Source of the DNA: Ralstonia sp. SET104
GTDB lineage: Bacteria; Pseudomonadota; Gammaproteobacteria; Burkholderiales; Burkholderiaceae
Direction of reading: 5' to 3'
Assembly: GCF_003851545.1 (NCBI RefSeq)
Contig: NZ_BHVX01000010.1
Coordinates: 62,001 to 126,000 of the forward strand
Length of the DNA: 64,000 nt
Part shown: one piece after another, positions 18,317 through 26,876 of the stretch
How positions within the stretch are numbered: position 1 is the first letter of the stretch
Layout: every line of letters starts with the position of its first letter
Position numbers and translations under genes: made by a program
The notes under the pieces: model-generated
Seen by the model: the letters and a program-made list of their open reading frames with translations, nothing else
What the model was told of the DNA's origin: nothing
Databases searched by the model: none

Positions 18317-20608
18317 ATGCGCGCCACGCGCCTGCTGGCCAACGTTGCATTGCTTGCCTTGTCGGCGCTGACCTTGGTGGCGGGGTTATGGGCGCAGTAC
18401 CTCGGTGTTGATGCACTGGCGCGGCAACTCTGGCTGATTGGGGTCGTTCCGAACTGGCTGGCGCTGGTTGTCACGATTGTCCGATCGCTGATGCGGCGGC
18501 AGGCTGGGGTAGACATTCTGGCGGTCATGTCGATCAGCTTTGCGCTCTTGTCAGGCGAGGTGCTGGTCGCCGCGGTGATTGCATTGATGCTCGCGAGCGG
18601 GCGCGCGCTGGAAGATTTTGCTCAAGCGCGTGCGCAGCGCGAAATGACTGCGTTGCTCAGCCACGTGCCCAAGTGGGCCAATCGCTTCGATGGCGGACAG
18701 TGGCGCCAAGTCAGTCTGGAGAAGGTTCAAGCGGGTGACCGGTTGCTGGTTCGGCACGGCGAAGTCGTGCCGGTGGACGGCACCTTGTCTGAGCCTGCCG
18801 ATCTTGATGAATCCACGTTGACGGGAGAATCACTCACCAGCCATCGCCTGGCGGCAGATGCAGTTTGCAGCGGCGTGCTGAATGTGGGCGCCGCTTTTGA
18901 AATGATCGCAAGCGCGTCGGCCGAGAAGAGTACGTTCGCGGGCGTTGTCCGGTTGGTCAGTGTTGCGCAGGCCGAGCGGAGCCCTTCCGTCAGGCTGGCG
19001 GATCGCTACGCGTTTGCTTTTGTGGGCTTCACGGTTTTCCTGGCGGGGGCAAGCTGGATGCTCACCGGTGATTCGGCCCGCTGTCTAGCCATACTCGTCG
19101 TGGCCACGCCGTGTCCGCTGATCCTGGCCGTACCTGTCGCGATCGTGTCAGGCCTGTCGCGTTGCGCCAAGCGAGGCGTGCTGGTCAAAGGCGGGGGCGC
19201 TCTGGAACGGCTTGCGTTGGCCGACACGCTGTTTTTCGACAAAACAGGGACGCTGACCAGCGGATATGCACGACTTGTCGACATTGAGTGTGCGCCGCAA
19301 TATGCGTCCGATGTTGTACTGAGTTTGGCAGGGTCACTCGCACAAGCATCGAATCACGTCACGGCAGAGGCCGTCGCCAAGGCCGCGCGCGAACGTGGCG
19401 CCACGCTGGGGCTGCCGAGCGCGGTCGTCGAAAGCCCCGGCGCAGGTGTTCGCGGCCACGTTGACGGACACATCATTTCCATCGGCACGTTGCCTTATGT
19501 CTTGGGCTCGTCTGATGTGCCTTCCTGGATAAAAGGGTTCGTCAAGCGCGTGAGCTACGCCGGTGCGGCGGCTGTCTTTGTCGGTGTAGACGGTGAACTG
19601 GTGGGCGGATTGCAGTTGATTGACCGCGTCCGCCTTGAGGCGCCTCGTGCGCTGCGGCTTTTGCGTCAAGATGGCATCACACGACAGGCGATGTTGACCG
19701 GCGATCGGCCGGACGTTGCCGAATCCGTGGGCGCCATGTTGGGGGTGACAGAGGTTTATGCGGCACTGTCACCTGCGGCCAAGCTTGCAGCGATTCGGGG
19801 TGCCCGCGCTGACGGCAAGGTGATCATGGTTGGCGATGGCGTCAACGATGCGCCCGCGCTCGCCGCTGCCGACATTGGCGTGGCAATGGGCGCGCGCGGC
19901 GCTGCAGCCTCTTCGGAAGCCGCTGACATTGTCTTGTTGGTGGATCGCCTGGATCGCCTGGTTGACGCCGTCCGGATTGCGCACCGCACACGCCGGGTAG
20001 CGCTGCAGAGCGTGATGATCGGCATGTCGCTGTCGCTGCTAGCCATGGTTGTCGCAGCGCTCGGTTACCTCCCGGCGTTGGCAGGCGCAATGCTGCAGGA
20101 GGTCATCGACGTCCTGGCCATCGCCAATGCGCTGCGAGCGCTGCGGCCAACCGAAGATGAAGCGGCACGGTTACTCGCCTCTGCCGAGGTTGAGCGCCTC
20201 AAGGCCGAACACGCAGAGCTTGAGCCCATCATGAGCCGAATCCGCCTGATTGCAGACTCGCTACCCCATATGGCGGGCGGTACTGCGAGAGCCGAGTTGT
20301 TAGCGTTGAATCAATCTTTGGCAGACGTCTTGTTGCCGCATGAACGCCGAGACGATACCCAGCTCTATCCTGACGTGGCCCGCCTGCTTGGCGGAAACGA
20401 TCCGATGGCCGCAATGAGCGCCATGCATCGCGAGATATTCCGCGTGACGAACCTGCTGGGCAGGATCGTTGCGGATGTTTCCGCCGATGGCCCCGATGCC
20501 GTTGTCACACAAGAGCTGCAGCGCTTGTTGTATGGGCTGGATGCCATCCTGCGGTTGCATTGCGCGCAGGAAGACGAGATGTTCCATGTGCTCGGTGCTG
20601 AGGCTTGA
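18317..20608 (+). CDS. P1B-type metal-transporting ATPase fused to a hemerythrin-like domain
   Basis: A 763-residue inner-membrane cation pump. The ATPase core carries TGES in the actuator domain, DKTGT with phosphorylated Asp308, and GDGVNDAPAL. The membrane metal motif is TPCPL (264-268) instead of the CPC of CopA/ZntA, so the transported metal is uncertain. No N-terminal HMA domain is present. After the last membrane segment (ending near residue 610) comes a helical tail of about 140 residues with His/Glu in hemerythrin order: HAELEP, HERRDD, MHREIF and LHCAQEDEMF. That suggests a di-iron or oxygen-sensing module. ATG 18317 has AGGA upstream; in-frame starts exist back to GTG 18281. Confidence 0.88.
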   Translation: MRATRLLANVALLALSALTLVAGLWAQYLGVDALARQLWLIGVVPNWLALVVTIVRSLMRRQAGVDILAVMSISFALLSGEVLVAAVIALMLASGRALEDFAQARAQREMTALLSHVPKWANRFDGGQWRQVSLEKVQAGDRLLVRHGEVVPVDGTLSEPADLDESTLTGESLTSHRLAADAVCSGVLNVGAAFEMIASASAEKSTFAGVVRLVSVAQAERSPSVRLADRYAFAFVGFTVFLAGASWMLTGDSARCLAILVVATPCPLILAVPVAIVSGLSRCAKRGVLVKGGGALERLALADTLFFDKTGTLTSGYARLVDIECAPQYASDVVLSLAGSLAQASNHVTAEAVAKAARERGATLGLPSAVVESPGAGVRGHVDGHIISIGTLPYVLGSSDVPSWIKGFVKRVSYAGAAAVFVGVDGELVGGLQLIDRVRLEAPRALRLLRQDGITRQAMLTGDRPDVAESVGAMLGVTEVYAALSPAAKLAAIRGARADGKVIMVGDGVNDAPALAAADIGVAMGARGAAASSEAADIVLLVDRLDRLVDAVRIAHRTRRVALQSVMIGMSLSLLAMVVAALGYLPALAGAMLQEVIDVLAIANALRALRPTEDEAARLLASAEVERLKAEHAELEPIMSRIRLIADSLPHMAGGTARAELLALNQSLADVLLPHERRDDTQLYPDVARLLGGNDPMAAMSAMHREIFRVTNLLGRIVADVSADGPDAVVTQELQRLLYGLDAILRLHCAQEDEMFHVLGAEA

Positions 20609-20613
20609 TCGTC

Positions 20614-21258
20614 ATGGCAAACCTGCTCGTATTGTTCGCAACCATCCTTTTGTTGAACGTGATGCCGGCCTTTGCGCCGCCGACGTGGATGGTGATGTCG
20701 TGGATCGGCTTCTCGCGGCCAGATGCCAATGCAGTGCTTCTTGCGGGCATTGCCGCTTGCGCAGCAACCGTCGGCCGCCTGGTGTTGGCGCGGCTCTCTT
20801 GCGCGCTTGTGCGCAACCGCTGGATGCGTGAGGCCGATCGTCAGAACATCGATGTTGTGCGCGCCTGGCTGGAAGCCCGCAAAGGTATGACGGTCGGGCT
20901 GATGCTGGCGTACGCATTCAGCCCGTTCCCCTCCAATTACATCTTCATTGCATACGGTTTGACCGGGATGCGGCTATGGTTGATCGGGCTTCCGTTCTTT
21001 GCTGGCCGCTGGATAAGCTATCTGACCTGGACGCACATTGCCCAGATTGGCGCCCGCTATCTGGCTGACGAGACCGAGGTGGGCGGGGTCTATATGGGAG
21101 CGTACTTTGTCGTGTCCCAGGTCGTGTTTCTGGCGTTGGTTTATGGGTTCGCCAAAGTGGATTGGCGGTACTTCTTGCAAGCGAAGCGCTTGCGCTGGCG
21201 GCAACCAGAATCCGTTGCAGCATCTTCCAAAGATGCACGAACCAAAGCAGAACGCTGA
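20614..21258 (+). CDS. integral membrane protein of unknown function
   Basis: A 214-residue protein with about five hydrophobic segments (residues 2-25, 38-60, 90-110, 118-140 and 165-187) and a basic C-terminus. Text such as AYAFSPFPSNYIFIAYGLTGMRLWLIGLPFFAGRW in its middle faintly recalls VTT/DedA-like proteins, but I would not assign it. It follows the P-type ATPase stop by five bases and ends 50 bases before a UspA gene, so it is probably in the same operon. ATG 20614 is preferred to the overlapping TTG at 20605. Confidence 0.65.
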   Translation: MANLLVLFATILLLNVMPAFAPPTWMVMSWIGFSRPDANAVLLAGIAACAATVGRLVLARLSCALVRNRWMREADRQNIDVVRAWLEARKGMTVGLMLAYAFSPFPSNYIFIAYGLTGMRLWLIGLPFFAGRWISYLTWTHIAQIGARYLADETEVGGVYMGAYFVVSQVVFLALVYGFAKVDWRYFLQAKRLRWRQPESVAASSKDARTKAER

Positions 21259-21308
21259 TCTGCTTCTTCTCTGTATCGCCACCCAAGGCGCAATTTCAGG
21301 AGATCGAC

Positions 21309-21749
21309 ATGTACAACATCATCTTGGTCGCAATCGACGGCAGCCCAACATCGCAGCGCGCTCTGGATGAGGCGATCCGGTTGGCGGCTGCGCTTGGCTC
21401 AAAGCTGGTCATCGCACATGTCATCGACAATGCCCATGTCAAATGGGATCTTGGCTCTCTGAGCACGCGACAGATTACCGATACGTTGATCCGGCAAGGG
21501 CACACGCTTGTGGCACAGGCGCTGCACACCGCGCAACAAGCGGGTATTGAGGCCTCAGTCGTGACCACAGACGACCCGCTGGCTTACATCGAGGTCGCAA
21601 CGGAACTCGAGAAGCTGGCATTGCAGGTTGAGGCGCAGGTCATGGTGCTGGGTACTCACGGCAGAAGGGGCGTACGGCGAGCGCTGCTGGGCAGTGTCGC
21701 TGAAAGCGTAGCCCGGTCGTCGTCGTTGCCGGTGCTGCTGGTCCGTTAG
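21309..21749 (+). CDS. universal stress protein (UspA family)
   Basis: A 146-residue single-domain Usp. The opening MYNIILVAIDGSPTSQRALDEA and the ATP-binding GTHGRRGVRRALLGSVAESVARSSSLPVLLV (G-2x-G-9x-G-S/T type) are complete, suggesting an ATP-binding member. A cytosolic stress-survival role is typical. ATG 21309 is set by AGGAG eight bases upstream. It is followed by a GC-rich hairpin and then a second Usp. Confidence 0.93.
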   Translation: MYNIILVAIDGSPTSQRALDEAIRLAAALGSKLVIAHVIDNAHVKWDLGSLSTRQITDTLIRQGHTLVAQALHTAQQAGIEASVVTTDDPLAYIEVATELEKLALQVEAQVMVLGTHGRRGVRRALLGSVAESVARSSSLPVLLVR

Positions 21750-21778
21750 GCGGGGCCGCTCATGCGGGAGCGCCGCCT
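21748..21778. terminator. GC-rich hairpin after the first usp gene
   Basis: AGGCGG..CGCTC pairs with GAGCG.CCGCCT across a six-base loop. It begins at the usp stop codon. No T-tract follows, so termination is uncertain; it may only stabilise the upstream message. Confidence 0.35.
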
Positions 21779-21787
21779 CGACGTCTG

Positions 21788-21801
21788 TTGATTGAGATCA
21801 G
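21788..21801. promoter_or_regulatory. FNR/ANR-like box upstream of the second usp
   Basis: TTGATTGAGATCAG differs from the FNR consensus only at the last base. Its centre lies 67 bases before ATG 21862, allowing a class II start near 21836. Confidence 0.55.
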
Positions 21802-21861
21802 CGCGTACGATCGCGCATGCAGTACGTTGTCAGTATCCACCGACTCGGAAAGGCTATCGAG

Positions 21862-22290
21862 ATGACCCAGAACATTGTTTTGGCCACTGACGGTTCTGCT
21901 TACTCAGATGCAGCTGCGCGTTGCATCGCCAGCCGCCAATTGCTCATGCAAGACATTACGGTGCATGTGCTTCATTGCACGCCGGAGGTCAGTGGAGAAG
22001 TGAAGACCTTTCTCGGAAAGGCTGATCTTGCCGCGTGGCATCGGGAGGAGAGCGAAAAGGCGATGGCCTCTGCCGTCGAGATCCTGCGCAACGCAGGTAT
22101 TCCCTTTGAAGCGCATGGATTGATCGGGTTCGCTCCAGAGCGCATTGTTCAATACAGCCGTTCGGTTCAGGCCGGAGCAATCGTCATGGGTTCACATGGA
22201 CGCGGTGCATTCGTTGATGCCGTGCTGGGGTCCGTGGCCAATCGCGTTGTCGCGCGGGCGCCATGTCCCGTTCTTCTCGTCAAAGAATAG
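21862..22290 (+). CDS. universal stress protein (UspA family)
   Basis: A 142-residue Usp. It opens MTQNIVLATDGSAYSDAAARC and ends with GSHGRGAFVDAVLGSVANRVVARAPCPVLLVKE, an intact ATP-binding loop. It differs from the neighbouring Usp, so they are not a recent duplicate. ATG 21862 has AAAGG eight bases upstream; an in-frame ATG at 21817 lies within the putative promoter and is unlikely. A Cys-rich small gene follows after 19 bases. The FNR-like box upstream suggests oxygen-limited induction. Confidence 0.92.
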   Translation: MTQNIVLATDGSAYSDAAARCIASRQLLMQDITVHVLHCTPEVSGEVKTFLGKADLAAWHREESEKAMASAVEILRNAGIPFEAHGLIGFAPERIVQYSRSVQAGAIVMGSHGRGAFVDAVLGSVANRVVARAPCPVLLVKE

Positions 22291-22309
22291 GGGCATCCGA
22301 AAACGGGTT

Positions 22310-22432
22310 ATGAGCGTGTCGTTGTGCTGTAGTCAACCCGATTGCGGTAAGACCACTTCGCGCGCCACCGCCGTGTGTTGCCACCACAACTGCTGTGGCA
22401 ACTGCAAGAAACCGCAGATGTCGTTTCTGTGA
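22310..22432 (+). CDS. 40-residue Cys/His-rich putative metal-binding peptide
   Basis: A very small protein with eight Cys in 40 residues (6, 7, 12, 23, 24, 28, 29 and 32) and a His pair (25-26), arranged CC-x4-C and CCHHNCCGNC. This composition suggests zinc, copper or Fe-S binding, like a metallothionein or small zinc finger, but I recognise no family. It follows the usp stop by 19 bases, so it is likely co-transcribed. There is no clear Shine-Dalgarno beyond CGGG, which lowers confidence that it is translated. Confidence 0.45.
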   Translation: MSVSLCCSQPDCGKTTSRATAVCCHHNCCGNCKKPQMSFL

Positions 22433-22463
22433 AACTGTCTAGAGTCCGCACTCTTGTCTCGGT

Positions 22464-22505
22464 TTGAGATGTGTCAACTCTGGGCGGTGGCTGCTGGCAT
22501 CTAAT
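22464..22505 (+). promoter_or_regulatory. class II FNR-type promoter of the phaC operon
   Basis: TTGAGATGTGTCAA (22464-22477) is an FNR-like box; TCTAAT at 22500-22505 matches five of six bases of a -10 element. A start near 22512 would lie 41.5 bases from the box centre, the exact class II geometry, with a leader of about 30 bases to phaC. Confidence 0.55.
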
Positions 22506-22542
22506 GGATTGCATATTGGCAATCGTTTGACGCCCCCGAACC

Positions 22543-24291
22543 ATGCGCACCGCCCCCGTGCCGTCTTTGCCGACTGCAGAGCAAATCGATCTGCCGTTTC
22601 ACGCCGCCCTTGCTCGCACTTCGAATTCGCTGTCGCTTGCATCCATGCAACTGGCGCTGCTCGATTGGGCACTGCATCTGGCCGTTTCGCCCGGCAAGTG
22701 TCTGGATCTGTGCCGCCTGGCGCTGACGCAGGCCGAACGACTCGACGGCTACATCCGGAACTGCATGGCCTGCGGCCCGCAGGACGTGTGTCTTTGCATC
22801 CAGCCGCCGGCACGCGACCGTCGTTTTCTGGCTGACGAGTGGCGCCTGTGGCCGTTCAACGTGCTGCATCAGTCCTTCCTGTTGACCGAGCAATGGTGGG
22901 AGGCGGCCACGCACGGTGTGTGGGGTGTCGCCAAGCACCATGAGGACGTGGTTGCCTTTGCTGCGCGTCAATGGCTCGACATGATGTCGCCAGGCAACCA
23001 ACTGGCAACCAACCCCGTTGTCCTGCGTCGGACCTTTGAGCAGCACGGCACCAACCTTGTGCGCGGCGCGCTCAATGCGCTTGACGATCTGGAGCGCTCC
23101 ATGAGCGGCGCACCGGCTGCGGGTACTGAACGCTTTATGGTGGGCCGCGACGTGGCCATAACGCCCGGCAAGGTGGTTCTGCGCAACCGCCTGATCGAGC
23201 TGATCCAGTACACGCCGACCACGCGCAAGGTCCAGGCCGAGCCCATCCTGATCGTTCCGGCATGGATCATGAAGTACTACATCCTGGATCTGTCACCGCA
23301 GAACTCGCTGATCCGCTATCTGGTAGAGCAGGGCCATACCGTGTTCTGCATCTCCTGGAAGAACCCGGACGAGGCTGATCGTGACCTCGACATGGACGAC
23401 TACCTCAAGCTCGGTGTTTTTGCCGCGCTCGATGCCGTGAATACCATCGTGCCGGGCCAGCGCGTACACGCTACCGGCTACTGCCTTGGTGGCACGCTGC
23501 TGGCCATTGCCGCGGCCGCCATGGCACGCGATGGCGATGCTCGGCTGGCGTCCATGACGCTCTTTGCCGCGCAGACAGACTTCTGCGAGCCGGGCGAACT
23601 GGGCCTGTTCATCGACGAGGCGCAGGTCAGTCTGCTTGAAGCACAGATGGAGCAGACCGGCTATCTGCGCGCCAGCCAGATGGCCGGAGCCTTCCAGATG
23701 CTTCGGTCGTACGACTTGCTGTGGTCGCGCGTGGTGGGTGAATACCTGCTGGGCGATCGCGCGCCCATGAACGATCTGATGGCCTGGAACGCTGATGCCA
23801 CGCGCATGCCCGCACGCATGCACAGCCAGTACCTGCGGCACCTGTTCCTGAACGACGACCTGAGCGAGGGCCGTTACCCCGTCAACGGCAAGCCGGTGGC
23901 CTTGAACGATATCGACCTTCCCATTTTCGTGGTGGGCACGCTGACCGACCACGTGGCGCCGTGGCGCTCGGTCTACAAGCTGCATCACCTGACCGAGGCG
24001 GCGCTCACGTTCGTGTTGACAAGCGGCGGCCATAACGCCGGCATCGTCAGCCCGCCGGTCAATTCGCATCGGCGGTTTCAGATGCAGACGCGCCACGTCG
24101 GCGAGACATCGGCGGCGCCAGATGACTGGCTGGTATCCGCACCCACGACCGACGGTTCGTGGTGGCCGGCATGGCATGCATGGCTGGTCGGGCATGCATC
24201 GGGCGCGACACTGGTGAAGCCACCGACGATGGGCGCCCCAGGACTGCCGCCACTGGCCGATGCGCCCGGCAGCTACGTGCTGGAGAAATAA
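22543..24291 (+). CDS. phaC: class I poly(3-hydroxyalkanoate) synthase
   Basis: A 582-residue granule-associated enzyme polymerising (R)-3-hydroxyacyl-CoA. The lipase-like box GYCLGG has nucleophile Cys314; catalytic Asp is in GTLTDHVAPW and catalytic His in SGGHNAG. The N-terminal PhaC domain (PFHAALARTSNSLSLASMQLALLDW) and WWEAATHGVWGV follow the class I pattern. This copy is not in a phaCAB cluster: it heads an operon with an ABC exporter, a phasin, a MaoC-Pta fusion and acetate kinase. It is therefore probably an accessory synthase. The outer-membrane gene starts directly after its stop (TAAATG). Confidence 0.93.
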   Translation: MRTAPVPSLPTAEQIDLPFHAALARTSNSLSLASMQLALLDWALHLAVSPGKCLDLCRLALTQAERLDGYIRNCMACGPQDVCLCIQPPARDRRFLADEWRLWPFNVLHQSFLLTEQWWEAATHGVWGVAKHHEDVVAFAARQWLDMMSPGNQLATNPVVLRRTFEQHGTNLVRGALNALDDLERSMSGAPAAGTERFMVGRDVAITPGKVVLRNRLIELIQYTPTTRKVQAEPILIVPAWIMKYYILDLSPQNSLIRYLVEQGHTVFCISWKNPDEADRDLDMDDYLKLGVFAALDAVNTIVPGQRVHATGYCLGGTLLAIAAAAMARDGDARLASMTLFAAQTDFCEPGELGLFIDEAQVSLLEAQMEQTGYLRASQMAGAFQMLRSYDLLWSRVVGEYLLGDRAPMNDLMAWNADATRMPARMHSQYLRHLFLNDDLSEGRYPVNGKPVALNDIDLPIFVVGTLTDHVAPWRSVYKLHHLTEAALTFVLTSGGHNAGIVSPPVNSHRRFQMQTRHVGETSAAPDDWLVSAPTTDGSWWPAWHAWLVGHASGATLVKPPTMGAPGLPPLADAPGSYVLEK

Positions 24292-25806
24292 ATGCGTGTG
24301 CAGAAACAACGCGGGGCGTGTGGCAGGGGCGCCGGCATGCGTGTGGTCACTACGGCGGTCACCACCACTGTGCTGGCACTGTCGGGTTGCATCTCGATGG
24401 CGCCGCCTTACGAGGCGCCCGTGCTGCCCGTGGCCCAGCACTACGAAGCCGACGATGGCCGTGACGGCCTGTCAGCCGCGGCCACCGGCTGGCAGGCGTA
24501 CTTTACGGACACGCGCCTGCAAGCGTTGATCGGGCAGGCGCTGGAGAACAACCGCGACCTGCGCACTGCCGTGCTGCGCGTGGAAGAAGCGCGTGCTGCG
24601 TTTGGCATCCAGCGGGCGGAGGCATTTCCGCACCTCGACGCTCAGGCTGGCATCAACCGCCTGAGCATTCCGTCGGACCTGAGCCCCTTCGGCATGCCGA
24701 TACGTGTAAGCCAATACCAGGTGGGGGCCGGTGTCTCCAGTTGGGAGATCGATTTCTGGGGGCGCGTGCGCAACCTCAACGACGCCGCACTGGAAAGCTA
24801 CGTGGCTTCCGACGCCGCGCGCCGTGCGGTGGCGCTTGGGCTGATCGCACAGGTGGCCGACAGCTATCTGGTGCTGCGTGAACTGGACGAGCGCATCGCG
24901 CTGGCGCAACAAACCGTGGACAGCCGGACCGAGACCCTGCGCATCTTCTCGCGCCGTGTGGCGGTGGGGGCGACTTCACGATTGAACCAAACGCAGGTTG
25001 AGACCCTGCTGACCCAGGCGCAGGCACTGCTGACGCAATTGCAGCAGGCGCGCGACGCGCAGGCGCACGGGCTGGCGTTGCTTGTCGGCAAGCCCATCGA
25101 CTTGCCGCCGCTGGCAGAGCCGCTTGATGAACACCGCATGCTGGCCGAACTGCGCGCAGGCTTGCCTTCCGATCTGCTGACCCAGCGCCCGGACATTGTT
25201 GCCGCAGAGCACCGGCTGCGTGCCGCGCATGCCAGCATTGGCGCCGCCCGCGCAGCGTTCTTCCCGCGCGTGGCGCTGACCGGCGCTTACGGCACGATCG
25301 GTCCGGAACTGGGCAATCTGTTTGCACCCGGCACACGCGCCTGGGTTTTTGCCCCGAGCATCAGTCTCCCGCTGTTTGAGGGCGGCAAGCTGCGCAGCAA
25401 CCTCGACCTGGCAGAAGCCCGCCGGGACCTTGCCGTGGCGGGTTACGAGAAGACCGTGCAGAACGCTTTCCGCGACGTGTCCGACGCGCTCTCCGCACGC
25501 AAGTGGCTTGCCGAACAGCTTGACATCGCGCAGGCCGCACTGGCAGCGCAGACTGAACGCGCGCGGTTGTCGCAACTGCGCTTTGACGCAGGCGCATCGA
25601 CGTTCCTGGAAGTGCTCGACGCCCAGCGCGATCTGCTGGCTGCGCAGCAGCAACTGGTGCAGGTGCGCCGTGCGCTTCTCTCTAGCCGCGTTGGCCTGTA
25701 TGCGGCGCTGGGTGGCGGCACGCAAGCCGCTGAGTCCGCATCCGAACCGCAACCCCATCTGAGCCTGACGCCGCCCCCGCGCGTACCGGGCGGAACAACA
25801 CCATGA
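24292..25806 (+). CDS. NodT-family outer-membrane efflux lipoprotein
   Basis: A 504-residue TolC-like channel with a lipoprotein signal: lipobox LSGC at about residues 30-33. The family text PPYEAP after the Cys, EARAAFGIQRAEAFPHLDAQAG, WEIDFWGRVRN, LLTQRPDIVAAEHRLRAAHASIGAARAAFFP and DAQRDLLAAQQQLVQVRRALL are all typical. It should be the outer-membrane exit duct for the adaptor and ABC transporter encoded next. GGAG within the end of phaC supplies its ribosome site; its stop overlaps the adaptor start by four bases. Confidence 0.92.
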   Translation: MRVQKQRGACGRGAGMRVVTTAVTTTVLALSGCISMAPPYEAPVLPVAQHYEADDGRDGLSAAATGWQAYFTDTRLQALIGQALENNRDLRTAVLRVEEARAAFGIQRAEAFPHLDAQAGINRLSIPSDLSPFGMPIRVSQYQVGAGVSSWEIDFWGRVRNLNDAALESYVASDAARRAVALGLIAQVADSYLVLRELDERIALAQQTVDSRTETLRIFSRRVAVGATSRLNQTQVETLLTQAQALLTQLQQARDAQAHGLALLVGKPIDLPPLAEPLDEHRMLAELRAGLPSDLLTQRPDIVAAEHRLRAAHASIGAARAAFFPRVALTGAYGTIGPELGNLFAPGTRAWVFAPSISLPLFEGGKLRSNLDLAEARRDLAVAGYEKTVQNAFRDVSDALSARKWLAEQLDIAQAALAAQTERARLSQLRFDAGASTFLEVLDAQRDLLAAQQQLVQVRRALLSSRVGLYAALGGGTQAAESASEPQPHLSLTPPPRVPGGTTP

Positions 25807-26876
25807 CCATAACTTCCCAACAACGATGGATTGCGCTGCTCGCTGCCGCCCTGGTGGTGGCCGGTGGGGTGTTCGCGTGGAAGGCTTTACGGCAAGAGGG
25901 GCCCGGCAAGGGCTTTGTGAGCGGCAACGGCCGCATCGAGGCCACCGAAATCGACGTGGCCACCAAGCTACCCGGTCGCGTGCAGGACATCCTGGTGGAT
26001 GAGGGCGACTTCGTGACGGCCGGCCAGCCGCTTGCGCACATGCAGGTGCAGACGCTGGAGGCGCAGCGCGACGAGGCCCAGGCGCGGCAGCAGCAAGCTG
26101 TCTCTGGCGTGGCGAGCGCACAGGCCCAGGTGGCCGTACGCGAGGCGGATCGGCAGGCCGCACTGGCGCAGATCGCCCTGCGCGAGAGCGACCTGGATGC
26201 CGCGCAGCGGCGGCTGGCGCGTTCCGAAACGCTGTCGCACGAGGGGGCATCGTCGATGCAGGAGCTGGATGACGACCGCGCCCGCGTGCACAGCGCCAAG
26301 GCCGCACTGGTGGCGGCCCGCGCGCAAGCCGAGGCGGCGCAGGCAGCGGTATCGGCAGCCCGTACACAGGTGGCGGGCGCCGGTGCCACCGTCAAGGCGG
26401 CAGACGCAACCGTACTGCGCATCAAGGCCGATATCGATGACAGTGCCTTGACCGCCCCGCGCGACGCACGCGTGCAATACCGCATCGCCCAGCCTGGCGA
26501 GGTGCTGGCTGGCGGCGGACGCCTGCTCAACCTGGTGGATCTGTCCGACGTCTACATGACCTTCTTCGTGCCGGAGACGGACGCCGGCCGCATCGCCATG
26601 GGCAGCGAGGTGCGTATCGTGCTCGACGCCGCGCCGCAGTATGTGATTCCTGCGCGCGTGTCGTTTGTGGCCAGCACCGCGCAATTCACCCCCAAGACCG
26701 TTGAGACGGCCAGCGAGCGCCAGAAGCTGATGTTCCGCGTCAAGGCGCAGATTGACCGCGATCTGCTGCGCAAGCACCTGAAGCTGGTGAAGACGGGCCT
26801 GCCCGGCATGGCGTGGCTCAAGCTCGACGCGCAAGCCGAATGGCCGCCCAACCTGGCAATCAAGGTGCCGCAGTGA
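25803..26876 (+). CDS. HlyD-family adaptor of the ABC exporter (YhiI type)
   Basis: A 357-residue periplasmic adaptor. One N-terminal membrane anchor (residues 8-25), a lipoyl half ([38 protein letters not shown]), a long Ala/Gln/Arg helical hairpin (about 80-195) and a beta-barrel ([21 protein letters not shown]) are clear. It resembles E. coli YhiI, which sits with RbbA and YhhJ. It overlaps both neighbours by four bases, indicating coupled translation in an exporter cassette. Confidence 0.9.
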   Translation: MTITSQQRWIALLAAALVVAGGVFAWKALRQEGPGKGFVSGNGRIEATEIDVATKLPGRVQDILVDEGDFVTAGQPLAHMQVQTLEAQRDEAQARQQQAVSGVASAQAQVAVREADRQAALAQIALRESDLDAAQRRLARSETLSHEGASSMQELDDDRARVHSAKAALVAARAQAEAAQAAVSAARTQVAGAGATVKAADATVLRIKADIDDSALTAPRDARVQYRIAQPGEVLAGGGRLLNLVDLSDVYMTFFVPETDAGRIAMGSEVRIVLDAAPQYVIPARVSFVASTAQFTPKTVETASERQKLMFRVKAQIDRDLLRKHLKLVKTGLPGMAWLKLDAQAEWPPNLAIKVPQ

